Positions 1 through 6,007 of a DNA stretch of 10,852 nucleotides are shown here, piece after piece. The DNA is from Enteropsectra breve (Eukaryota; Microsporidia), in the NCBI GenBank assembly GCA_024243835.1, contig JALPMN010000583.1, forward strand, positions 1-10,852, given 5' to 3'. Numbering within the stretch: the stretch's first letter is position 1; each line of letters starts with the position of its first letter. The translations under genes and the position numbers were made by a program. The notes beneath the pieces were generated by a model that worked only from the letters and a program-made list of their open reading frames with translations, did no database searches and was not told the origin of the DNA.

Positions 1-109
1 TTAATTTCAATTTAACTAAATATCCTACGTATGGACAACCAAGGAACAAATAAGATTAAATTACTCGACAAAATAATTTGCTCTAAAATATTTTAAATAT
101 ATGAAACTA

Positions 110-136
110 CAATGAAATCCGTTTATAAGGGAATTT
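110..136 (+). repeat. Tigger left terminal inverted repeat
   Basis: 27 bp, matching the reverse complement of 1873-1899 at 24 positions (differences at positions 3, 13 and 14). It starts directly after the TA at 108-109. The inner half contains the first copy of the TTATAAGGGA subterminal motif. Confidence 0.88.
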
Positions 137-211
137 CTGCTTATAAGGGACAAAATAAATTCTTTCCATTTTTTCTATAGATTTTGTGCGAAATAATCCG
201 GTTGTAAGGGA
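123..211 (+). repeat. Subterminal TTATAAGGGA repeats of the Tigger left end
   Basis: Copies at 123-132 (TTATAAGGGA), 141-150 (TTATAAGGGA, followed by CA) and 202-211 (TTGTAAGGGA). A further direct-oriented copy lies at 1845-1854 and an inverted one at 1877-1886 (ATATAAGGGA) in the right end. Repeated subterminal motifs in this family are usually transposase-binding sites; that role is inferred here. Confidence 0.65.
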
Positions 212-252
212 CGGTTTTTTTTTTGAATTTTGTGAATAATTTTCCATTTAAA

Positions 253-1776
253 ATGACTTCGAACAAGAGAAAACTATTAACATTAGAAGAAAAAAAGAAT
301 TTAATTAGCGAAATTGAGAACGGAACTAAGCAAAGTTCCTTGGTTTTACGTGGAACTGCCACCACTTCAGTTACAAAACGCATTTGGAAAAATAAACATT
401 TTAATCAGAGGCGCATGCAGTAACACCATCAACAAGAATGAAAATTAAAAGCACAGTTTACAAAGAGCTTGAGGAAAAGCTTCTTTTGTGGTTTAGAGAA
501 ATGAGGCTTGCAAACATTTCTCTCTCATCTCCATTATTAGCTGGAAAAGCGAATGAGAATGCTTCAAAAAATGGTTTTGTTGAATTTTAATGCTCAACTG
601 GATGGATTAATCGATTTAAGGCTAGGCGCTCAATCACTTTTCGGAAAATTTGCGGTGAATCGCAGGGAGCTGAATGAGATATCGTAGATAAGTGGTTAGT
701 TGATAAATGGACACAAATTCAGACTGGTTACGCAGATGAGGACATTTTTAATGGTGATGAAACCGGTATATTTTTTAAATGCACTCCAGATAAAACATTG
801 CGATTTAAAATAGAAAGATGTAGTGGAGGCAAAATTTCCAAAGAAAGAATGACTGTTCTTCTTTGTGCAAGTGCAACGGGAGAAAAGATGAGGCCACTAA
901 TTATTGGGAAAAGTGCAAAGCCATGATGCTTCAAGAACCAAGATATTAGTTCATTTAATTATGTTGCGAATAAAAATGCTTGGATGACATCATTGATTTT
1001 TACAATAGAATTAGTGAGACTAGATAACGAATTTAGGCATAAAAATAGAAATATTCTTCTTCTTATTGATAATGGTGCTGCTCATCCTGACATCAATTCT
1101 TCTTTAACCAATATTAAGCTAGTATTTTTCCATCATATGCAACAAGCATTTTGCAGCCGCTTGATCAAGGTGCCATACGAAATTTTAAGCACCATTACAG
1201 AAAACTACTGGTTACAAAAATGTTTCAAGCTTTAGAACTAAAATCTGTATTTCGCGTTTCAGTTCTTGATGCTTTGGCTTTAATAAATAGTGCATGGGAA
1301 GATGTATCAGCGAACACAATAAAAAACTGTTTCATATACTCTGGAGTACTTGAAAGAACAAATGAAAATCAAGCTTTACATATTGTTGCAAACTCTACTA
1401 ACGAAACTTCTGATTTTGATCTTATTTTTAGAAATGCTCCCGAGTTTTTTCAATCGCGCCACGATCTTCATGAATTTTTTGAGATTGACCAGCAGATAAT
1501 AATGAGAGAAGAATATGTGGAACATCAATTCGAGGAAGCTGATAATACCATAGAGACTTGTGCTGAGGACAATTTTGCTTAAAAATATCTGTTTTATAGG
1601 CAATACAATGGTTAAACATTGTGAAAGAATATTATTACCAAAAGGAAGAGGCGCCAAACGAAGTTGTGGCCCTATTTTATAAGATTGAAAAAGATCTCGA
1701 TCAAGCTTATATAGATAGTAGGTTTAAACAGAAATCACTTCATGATTATAATATTGATGGCAAAACAGAGAAATAA
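253..1776 (+). pseudogene. pogo/Tigger transposase (CENP-B HTH plus DDE_1), with stops and frameshifts
   Basis: Cut-and-paste transposase relic. Start taken at ATG 253 (TSNKRKLLTLEEKKNLI), the usual N-terminal helix-turn-helix start, rather than the in-frame ATG at 223. The frame ends at 421-423; homology resumes in frame 3 from about 420 with the second HTH (ELEEKLLLWFREMR; CSTGWINRFKARR). The DDE_1 core follows: NGDETGIFFKC (first Asp), CSGGKISKERMTVLLCAS, LLLIDNGAAHP (second Asp), then after a shift in a T-run near 1125-1130, LQPLDQGAIRNFK (third Asp at 1163-1165) and NSAWEDVSANTIKNCF. A further shift near 1590 restores the C-terminal tail in frame 1, ending at TAA 1774-1776. In-frame stops lie at 588-590, 675-677 and 924-926. 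The three catalytic Asp codons survive, but no functional protein can be made. Confidence 0.9.
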
Positions 1777-1872
1777 AAATTTCGTGAAAAATTTTTTTCT
1801 TAAATTCTCGTCCATATAAAAAATTATTTTTTTAATTAAAACGGTTATAAGGGACAAATTTTCCGGTCCAAA

Positions 1873-1899
1873 AAATTCCCTTATATGCGGATTTCACTG
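1873..1899 (-). repeat. Tigger right terminal inverted repeat
   Basis: Reverse strand begins CAGTGAAATCCGC, the canonical CAGT-type start of Tigger ends, and is followed by TA at 1900-1901. It pairs with 110-136. Confidence 0.88.
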
Positions 1900-2298
1900 T
1901 AATACAATTTGCGCCTATGATAAGGCTACTCCTCTAGATTGTATGAAAGAAAGTCTGTTTATTTTCATTTATTATTGCTCGCGAAGTATAACATACAGAG
2001 ATATTGGAGATAAATTTGGGCGCTCGACTCACTACTGTAGATCGTGCATCAAACATATAGCTGCTATTTTGTACAATCTACGAGCTTCTTACATTTGTCT
2101 TCCACAACCAGAGGAATTTTCGCATTTAGATGCATAATGGCAACGATTTTCTGAATGCAAGGGCACATTATTGGCAATTGCTGGCACACACATAACTATA
2201 ACAACTCCTGCTGCAAATTCAGAGCGATATGTCAACAAACATCCTGACTTTTCGATCAATTATTTAGTTTCATGTGATGGAAATGAAAAGAATCGATA

Positions 2299-2306
2299 CA
2301 ACTTTG
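2299..2306 (+). repeat. Merlin target-site duplication, left copy (CAACTTTG)
   Basis: Eight bases identical to 3369-3376, immediately outside the terminal repeat. Merlin elements typically duplicate 8-9 bp. The duplicated bases are Harbinger transposase codons (AAC TTT G). Confidence 0.93.
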
Positions 2307-2330
2307 GGATCTGGGTTGTCATCTGCCCCC
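2307..2330 (+). repeat. Merlin left terminal inverted repeat
   Basis: 24 bp beginning GGATCTGGGTTGTC; one mismatch to the right end (C against T at position 14). It runs straight into a palindrome that repeats part of the inverted repeat in the opposite orientation. Confidence 0.92.
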
Positions 2331-2340
2331 GGGGGCAGAT
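2321..2340. repeat. Perfect 20-bp palindrome at the Merlin left end
   Basis: ATCTGCCCCCGGGGGCAGAT is self-complementary over all 20 bases, centred on 2330/2331. The symmetry extends imperfectly outward to CTGGG at 2311 and CCCAG at 2350, so the left end is nearly a 40-base hairpin. A comparable palindrome is present at the left end of the MITE at 3927. Confidence 0.9.
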
Positions 2341-2369
2341 ATAACCCCAGCTTTTAAAAATTTACCCTT

Positions 2370-3272
2370 ATGGATATAAAATTGGAAGACATAATTCTCC
2401 TGAAAAGGGAAACGCAAATAGATATCATCAGGTACTTTCAGGTAAGAAGGATGATCGCACCTGTATTGTTCTGCAGCACTTGTAATACCCAAATGACGTT
2501 AGTGACCAGAAGATCCACTCTAGACGGGTATGCATGGAAATGCTGTTGGTCAGGTTGTGCAGCCTATAAAACGACCAGGTCTGTTCGTACCAATAGTTTT
2601 TTCGAGCAATACAGACTGCATATGATAGATGTGTATCTGATTGCTATTTACTGGCTAAAAGGTAAACAGATTAAAGAGGCGGTTGATGACACCAGGGTTT
2701 CCAGAACGACGTGCCAAAACATATATAAGAATCTGAGGCAGCGGGTATCCACGCATTATCACTCGTTAAATTTAAAGCTTGGCGGCCCTGGAATTATCTG
2801 CCAGAAAGATGAGACAAAATTAAATCATAAGCCTAAGTATAATGTAGGAAACTGGCCGGACACTGAGTTATGGGCTTTTGGTATAGTAGATACTTCTTAT
2901 TCACCCAGTCTCGGTTATGCTTTAATTGTGGATCAAAGGGATAAAAGAACCTTGTATCCAATTATACAGCGCATCTGTCTACCAGGAACAATTATTCACA
3001 GTGACCAATGGCCTGCTTATGCTGCCATTCAGAGGGAATTAGGCTTTGAAACAGACAGCGTAAATCATTCGTTGAATTTTGTTAATCCGGTCACAGGTGC
3101 ACATACCCAAAACATTGAAAGCTTTTGGAATAAGCTTAAAGACCCATCTAAGGAGATGAATGGAATTCCAAAAGCATATTGGCCCCTGATCATCGATGAA
3201 ATTCTTTGGAAAAACTATCACCGAGAGCGTGCGCATACTGTTTTGCTTGGTTTATTAAATTATCAAGAATAA
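2370..3272 (+). CDS. Merlin transposase (DDE_Tnp_IS1595 / ISXO2-like), intact
   Basis: 300-residue transposase that would excise and insert Merlin elements by DDE chemistry in the nucleus. An N-terminal zinc ribbon is visible: C35 and C38 (FCSTCNT), then C58/C59 and C63 (WKCCWSGC). A helical region follows at about 80-130 (YWLKGKQIKEAVDDTRVSR), then the catalytic core: D147 in CQKDETK, D212 in HSDQWPAY, E250 in HTQNIESFW. The C-terminal helix ends at LLNYQE. Length and domain order are normal for the family and no stop interrupts it. ATG 2370 is chosen because it leaves a complete N-terminus before the zinc ribbon and has CCC at 2365-2367 directly upstream, as in microsporidian genes. It is the only gene in this element and one of two intact transposition genes in the window. 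Confidence 0.94.
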   Translation: MDIKLEDIILLKRETQIDIIRYFQVRRMIAPVLFCSTCNTQMTLVTRRSTLDGYAWKCCWSGCAAYKTTRSVRTNSFFEQYRLHMIDVYLIAIYWLKGKQIKEAVDDTRVSRTTCQNIYKNLRQRVSTHYHSLNLKLGGPGIICQKDETKLNHKPKYNVGNWPDTELWAFGIVDTSYSPSLGYALIVDQRDKRTLYPIIQRICLPGTIIHSDQWPAYAAIQRELGFETDSVNHSLNFVNPVTGAHTQNIESFWNKLKDPSKEMNGIPKAYWPLIIDEILWKNYHRERAHTVLLGLLNYQE

Positions 3273-3344
3273 ATGTTTTATTTGTATCTAAAATATCTCT
3301 TTTTTATTTTTTTTAGTTTTATTTTGTGCTTTTATATTTTTCAG

Positions 3345-3368
3345 GGGGGCAGATAACAACCCAGATCC
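3345..3368 (-). repeat. Merlin right terminal inverted repeat
   Basis: The reverse strand begins GGATCTGGGTTGTTATCTG and ends in a C-run. Unlike the left end it is not followed by the inverted ATCTGCC copy. Confidence 0.92.
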
Positions 3369-3376
3369 CAACTTTG
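3369..3376 (+). repeat. Merlin target-site duplication, right copy (CAACTTTG)
   Basis: Identical to 2299-2306. The Harbinger transposase frame continues from here (AAC TTT GGG CCA). Confidence 0.93.
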
Positions 3377-3918
3377 GGCCAGGATACGGACCAAGCCACG
3401 ATGCATTTCTTTTTTCAAAGGCAAATATAAAAGATTGGGTTGAAAATGAGGTCCCTCTTAACTATCATATTATTGCAGACGGTGCCTTCCTAGCTGCTTT
3501 TAACTGCTTGGAGCCAATCAAAGGAAACTCATACTGCAAGATAAAATATTTTGTCAAAATGTATTTTATTATTTAATTGATTCTCTGTATTTGAATCCAT
3601 GAGGATTCTTTATATTGTATTTTATAAATACGACATATTCAATAAAATGTTCTCAAGGCAGAGGATGAAGGTAGAGTCTACAATAGGCCACTTTAAAAGC
3701 AAGTTTGCAAAGTTTTCGACGCGAATCAGAAATGGAGAAAAGATTTTTTACAAGAAGTTTTTTATAGCTGTAGAGTGATTCATAATATTTTGATTGATTT
3801 AAAAATAAATAACAGCATATTAAAAAATTAGTTTAATTTTTCTAAGATTTTTGTAAGCATATCATTGGTTGCATCTTGTGTTTTCTGAATATCATGAACT
3901 GTTTTCTTAAGATATGAA

Positions 3919-3926
3919 AGTTCTTC
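3919..3926 (+). repeat. MITE target-site duplication, left copy (AGTTCTTC)
   Basis: Identical to 4608-4615, immediately outside the MITE ends. The length matches the Merlin superfamily. Confidence 0.9.
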
Positions 3927-3937
3927 GGATCAACATT

Positions 3938-3963
3938 ATTATCTGCCTTATAAGGCAGATAAT
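3938..3963. repeat. Perfect 26-bp palindrome at the MITE left end
   Basis: Self-complementary over all 26 bases, centred on 3950/3951 (TTATAA at the centre, ATTATCTGCC on each arm). It is positioned like the palindrome at 2321-2340 in the coding Merlin element. Confidence 0.9.
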
Positions 3964-4555
3964 GGTGGTGTGACATGGTCAATCATTAAGTTTTAAAAAT
4001 ATCATATAAACGCACATGTGAAAATATTATGAATAATAATTTTCGCTAACCCCATTCGTTAATACCGATAAAAACATGAACAATAATCCCTCGATATCAC
4101 AGTAGCGGCGCGCAATGTTTGATCGCCAAATAGATACTTTGAAAAAAATTTGCCTGATGCTTTGTAAAATATCAGATATTAAATTTAACATTGGGTTCTT
4201 TTATAGTTTGAATTTTCCAAAGAAATATTCAAGAAATTTCTTTTAATAAGAGAAAGGATTTGTTATGTTGAGAATTCATCACTAGAGGGGCCCAAAGAGT
4301 GGAGGTTATGATACTCCATGTGAGTTTATTTAAGTATTCAGGTACAATATAGTCTTGATATTGCCTGTATCATATATTTTTATTTGCTCCATTTGGCTCA
4401 GTTCATGAAATTCATCATTCATTACACATACGTCGGCTCATAAAAAAAGTAATTGTAAGGTCAATGTAACCGATAACAATTTGCAAAATAACTTTTCATA
4501 ACAGCGCGATGCAGTATTTTACGATAAAATAATAAAATTTAAATAAATTTTTTAT

Positions 4556-4607
4556 AAGGCAGATAATAATGTTGATCCATTTTTAAGGCAAATAATAATG
4601 TTGATCC
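4556..4607 (-). repeat. Tandemly duplicated right terminal repeat of the MITE
   Basis: Two 23-bp copies (4556-4578 and 4585-4607), offset by 29 bases and differing at one base (AAGGCAG against AAGGCAA). Both read GGATCAACATTATTAT on the reverse strand. Only the outer copy abuts the target duplication, so it was the end used in this insertion. Confidence 0.9.
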
Positions 4608-4615
4608 AGTTCTTC
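4608..4615 (+). repeat. MITE target-site duplication, right copy (AGTTCTTC)
   Basis: Identical to 3919-3926. On the - strand it encodes part of the interrupted coiled-coil gene (GAA GAA CT). Confidence 0.9.
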
Positions 4616-4833
4616 TTTCATACTATCTGTCTCACTAAAGCCCGATTGTTATCCTGTCCATCAGGATAAGAGGAAGAAGGTGAATAAGATGAAGACCGTT
4701 TACTCATGAATGTTATTTAATTAAAAATTGGCTTTTATATTTGTAGTGAAACGATGTTTGATATTAAACACGTTATTAATTTTGATTGGATAAGTTAATA
4801 CTGATTGTTTTAGGAAGAAAGCCAGGTTCTGGG

Positions 4834-5321
4834 CTACACCGATGCTAATGACGCCAAAATTTGATTTTTATTATCCATCGACACCATCAGTTTTTCAAGC
4901 ATGTCACTTTTTTAACAAGTTTACTGGTGGTACTTGTTATAATTGGTGCGGCCTCGGTAGAGTTCTCCTGATCTCCTTGCTCAGCTATTATATTGCTTTC
5001 ATCAGCATCAGGGGGAAGGATCTCATGGCCAGAATGACAATTCTCCTTCATTAAATTCCAATGCTTCCATGTGATTCTGCCCTCCCCTATCTTATTAGAA
5101 ATTACAATATTCTTTCGGTACTCTTTCAGCAAGAGGTTGTACTTTTCTTTGCATTCTCGGCCTGAATACTGTAAAGCAGCAACCTCGGATACATCATTCC
5201 AGAGTTCCTTGATGATGTGAGCACGGGATTTATTGTCATTAAACTTTTTTATAAATTCATGCTGGTTTCTAGTTTCTACCAGTCTTTTTATTTCATCCGG
5301 TGTAAATTTTTTCCCTGTCAT
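4834..5321 (-). pseudogene. Myb/SANT-like DNA-binding protein of the Harbinger element, one frameshift
   Basis: Harbinger elements need a Myb-like partner that binds element ends and recruits the transposase. Start taken at ATG 5321-5319 (MTGKKFTPDEIKRLVETR), with CCC at 5327-5325 just upstream; an ATG at 5372 in the same frame is less likely. Residues about 5-95 form a trihelix-type Myb/SANT-like domain with conserved W and K positions (IIKELWNDVSE, YSGRECKEKYNLLLKEYRK, GRITWKHWNLM). An acidic linker follows (PPDADESNIIAEQGDQE). The open frame ends at 4887, but shifting one base in the A6 run (+ strand T-run 4908-4913) gives a coiled-coil tail (SDMLEKLMVSMDNKNQILAS) ending at TAG 4836-4834. 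That tail is normal for these proteins, so the frameshift looks like recent decay. Confidence 0.72.
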
Positions 5322-5370
5322 CTTGGGTTCACCATGGTCAAAATAATTGACAATGGTGGTCACTACGGTC

Positions 5371-5503
5371 AAAATTTTTGCCTATGGTAGATTTTTTTCC
5401 TATAGGAAATTTAAATTACAAAAAAAGCTACCATGGTAGAGTTTTACCTATAGGCAAAAATTTTCCATAGTAAATGGCCAAATTTTCTCCTATAGGCAAA
5501 AAT
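5371..5503. repeat. Palindrome-rich block with repeated CCTATAGG / AATTTTTGCC motifs, possible Harbinger end
   Basis: AATTTTTGCCTATGG on + at 5373-5387 is inverted at 5447-5462 (CCTATAGG followed by CAAAAATT), and a further partial inverted copy lies at 5489-5503. Self-complementary 12-mers occur at 5398-5409 (TTCCTATAGGAA) and 5428-5439 (CTACCATGGTAG). The block lies between the Myb-like gene and the resumption of gypsy protease homology, where the Harbinger right terminus should be. Without the left end, the exact terminus and target duplication cannot be fixed. Confidence 0.6.
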
Positions 5504-5935
5504 ATCTTCTTTAGATCACTTTTAAGTTCATCAGAATAAAATATTGAATTTGCTGCAATGCTGTGTTTAGAGCTTCCAAAGAGAGTTTCAGCCCCAAACG
5601 ACTTTATCATTTCTCTCAGAAGAGAACCCCCAAGGATTATTGGATGAATTAAGTTATCAACTGTTAGAAGCTTCGTTTTAAATATTTTGCATGTGCAGAA
5701 AAGCATGTTTCGGTGAATCTGTATCCTGAAGATGAGTTCCTTAAAAAAGAGCGCACTGTTTCACTATTGGACACCTTTGAGCCAAATCTCTTTGCGAATG
5801 CCGATGATACGCATGTGACGTCCGCACCTATGTCCAGGAGTGCAGTATTTATAACCACATTCTTTATATTAATTGTGACTAAGAAAGTGCTATCTATCAT
5901 TGCTGACGTAGCATTATGAACTGAATAGTTTGATG
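5500..5935 (-). pseudogene. Ty3/gypsy aspartic protease relic
   Basis: The - strand frame from about 5900 reads STFLVTINIKNVVINTALL, then DIGADVTCVS: a retropepsin active site in which DTG has become DIG (ATA at 5831-5829, a C-to-T change from ACA). A frameshift near 5690 leads into LLTVDNLIHPIILGGSLLRE, the family's conserved strand and I-L-G motif (about 5650-5600), and SDELKSDLKKIF, which resembles the linker between protease and reverse transcriptase. Homology then stops at about 5500 where the palindrome block begins. No gag is seen upstream, only about 70 bp of unassigned sequence (5936-6007). The relic is inactive. Confidence 0.75.
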
Positions 5936-6007
5936 AAAATTATTGATTTCGATTTCCTTGAGTTATGTAAAAACATTATTCATACTTAAATTGATTTAAA
6001 TTGACCA
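5936..6007. other. Unassigned AT-rich stretch between gypsy relic pieces
   Basis: No ORF or repeat pairing that I can support. On the - strand it begins TGGTCAATTT, next to the possible LTR, and would be the leader where gag should start; gag itself is not recognisable. Confidence 0.4.

Larger units (their letters stand above)
110..1899 (+). mobile_element. pogo/Tigger-type DNA transposon, nearly full length, 1790 bp
   Basis: Bounded by imperfect terminal inverted repeats (27 bp, 3 mismatches) beginning CAATGAAATCC on the left and CAGTGAAATCC on the right (reverse strand). TA dinucleotides flank both ends (108-109 and 1900-1901), the target duplication of the Tc1/mariner/pogo superfamily. 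Inside is one decayed transposase with a CENP-B-like N-terminus and a DDE_1 catalytic domain, the Tigger/jerky architecture. It sits in the N-terminal part of the Harbinger transposase gene; removing it with one TA joins GAA-ACT to ACA-ATT-TGC through an AAT codon in frame. Length and both ends look complete, so it decayed in place rather than being truncated. Confidence 0.9.
2307..3368 (+). mobile_element. Merlin (IS1016/ISXO2-related) DNA transposon, apparently complete, 1062 bp
   Basis: The ends are inverted repeats starting GGATCTGGGTTGT on both strands (2307-2330 against the reverse complement of 3345-3368, 24 bp with one mismatch), flanked by a perfect 8-bp duplication CAACTTTG. It carries one uninterrupted transposase gene with its catalytic residues. 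Insertion split the Harbinger transposase gene; removing the element plus one duplication restores that reading frame exactly. Intact ends, intact duplication and an intact gene together suggest recent insertion and possible autonomy. The GGG next to the boundary also allows a 6-bp duplication reading; the 8-bp reading is preferred because it is longer and fits the family. Confidence 0.94.
31..3831 (+). pseudogene. HARBI1-like PIF/Harbinger transposase, split by Tigger and Merlin insertions and degenerate
   Basis: Relic of a DDE_4-type nuclease that would cut and join Harbinger ends. The most N-terminal possible ATG is at 31; that frame meets a stop at 94-96, so the true start is uncertain. 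The piece from 1902 holds the family's helical region (SYRDIGDKFG-like: ITYRDIGDKFGRS, about 1991-2029), an in-frame TAA at 2135-2137, then IAGTHI where the family has IDGTHI. The first catalytic Asp is therefore Ala (GCT, 2180-2182). Beyond Merlin the same frame gives GPSHDAF and IIADGAF (second Asp GAC, 3478-3480), then a stop at 3574-3576. A shifted frame gives RMKVEST with the Glu at 3674-3676, and another shift gives CRVIHNIL and a TAG at 3829-3831. Family identity is firm. At least two stops, two frameshifts and the lost Asp make it inactive. Confidence 0.85.
3927..4607. mobile_element. Non-autonomous Merlin-type element (MITE), 681 bp, no coding capacity
   Basis: The ends are inverted repeats starting GGATCAACATTATTAT, flanked by a perfect 8-bp duplication AGTTCTTC (3919-3926 and 4608-4615). 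The GGATC start, the ATCTGCC block about 16 bases in, the 8-bp duplication and a left-end palindrome are all shared with the Merlin element at 2307, so I place it in the Merlin superfamily, probably a different subfamily because the middle of the repeat differs. The interior (about 3965-4550) holds no ORF, transposase fragment or recognisable RNA gene that I can see. It splits the small coiled-coil gene of the Harbinger element; the flanks rejoin in frame. Confidence 0.85.
3828..4707 (-). pseudogene. Small Ser-rich/coiled-coil accessory gene of the Harbinger element, split by the MITE
   Basis: Read from ATG 4707-4705: a Ser/Tyr-rich start (SKRSSSYSPSSSYPDGQD), then a one-base frame change near GATAACAA, then SGFSETDSMKEELS leading into the MITE at 4607. 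Beyond the MITE, from 3926, the same frame continues KKTVHDIQKTQDATNDMLTKI and ends EKLN with TAA at 3830-3828. Without the MITE it would be only about 63 residues, with a heptad-like pattern suggesting a coiled coil. The tail resembles the C-terminal tail of the neighbouring Myb-like gene (SDMLEKLM). I do not recognise a named family. It may be a separate gene, or a displaced C-terminus of the Myb protein. Its stop codon overlaps the Harbinger transposase stop on the other strand. Confidence 0.5.
1..5503 (+). mobile_element. Decayed PIF/Harbinger element, left end outside window, interrupted by three other transposons
   Basis: Harbinger DNA transposons usually encode a DDE nuclease (HARBI1-like) and a Myb/SANT DNA-binding partner that carries it to the ends. 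Both are visible: nuclease pieces on + (1-109, 1902-2306, 3377-3831) and a Myb-like gene on - (5321-4834), plus a small coiled-coil gene on - (4707-3828). Removing the Tigger, Merlin and MITE insertions together with one copy of each target duplication rejoins the flanks in frame. That is the main reason to treat 1-5500 as one element, about 1.95 kb of it in the window. The right boundary is inferred: the gypsy protease relic resumes near 5500 beyond a palindrome-rich block. No matching terminal repeat can be checked because the left end is missing. The boundary could be wrong by about 130 bp. Confidence 0.6.

Noticed and set aside
1376..1657. Minus-strand ORFs over the Tigger transposase end
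   Set aside because: Antisense to frames with DDE_1 homology; no independent support.
2305..2308. Alternative Merlin boundary at GGGATC with a 6-bp duplication (AACTTT)
   Set aside because: The GGATC boundary gives a longer perfect 8-bp duplication, matching the superfamily and the MITE at 3927.
3965..4550. RNA gene or hidden transposase fragment in the MITE interior
   Set aside because: No tRNA-like boxes, stable long helix or coding homology that I could see in either strand.
4554..4578. Inner MITE right end as the true boundary
   Set aside because: The bases after it (ATTTTTAA) do not match the left flank AGTTCTTC; the outer end does.
4842..5054. 70-codon ORF on the plus strand over the Myb-like gene
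   Set aside because: It is antisense to the Myb/SANT frame, has no recognisable motif, and the minus strand has clear family homology.
5371..5503. CRISPR-like array in the CCTATAGG repeat block
   Set aside because: Units are in mixed orientation, unevenly spaced and only about 8-16 bp, in a eukaryotic transposon setting.
5713..5919. 68-codon ORF on the plus strand
   Set aside because: Antisense shadow of the protease relic, which carries the retropepsin motif on the other strand.
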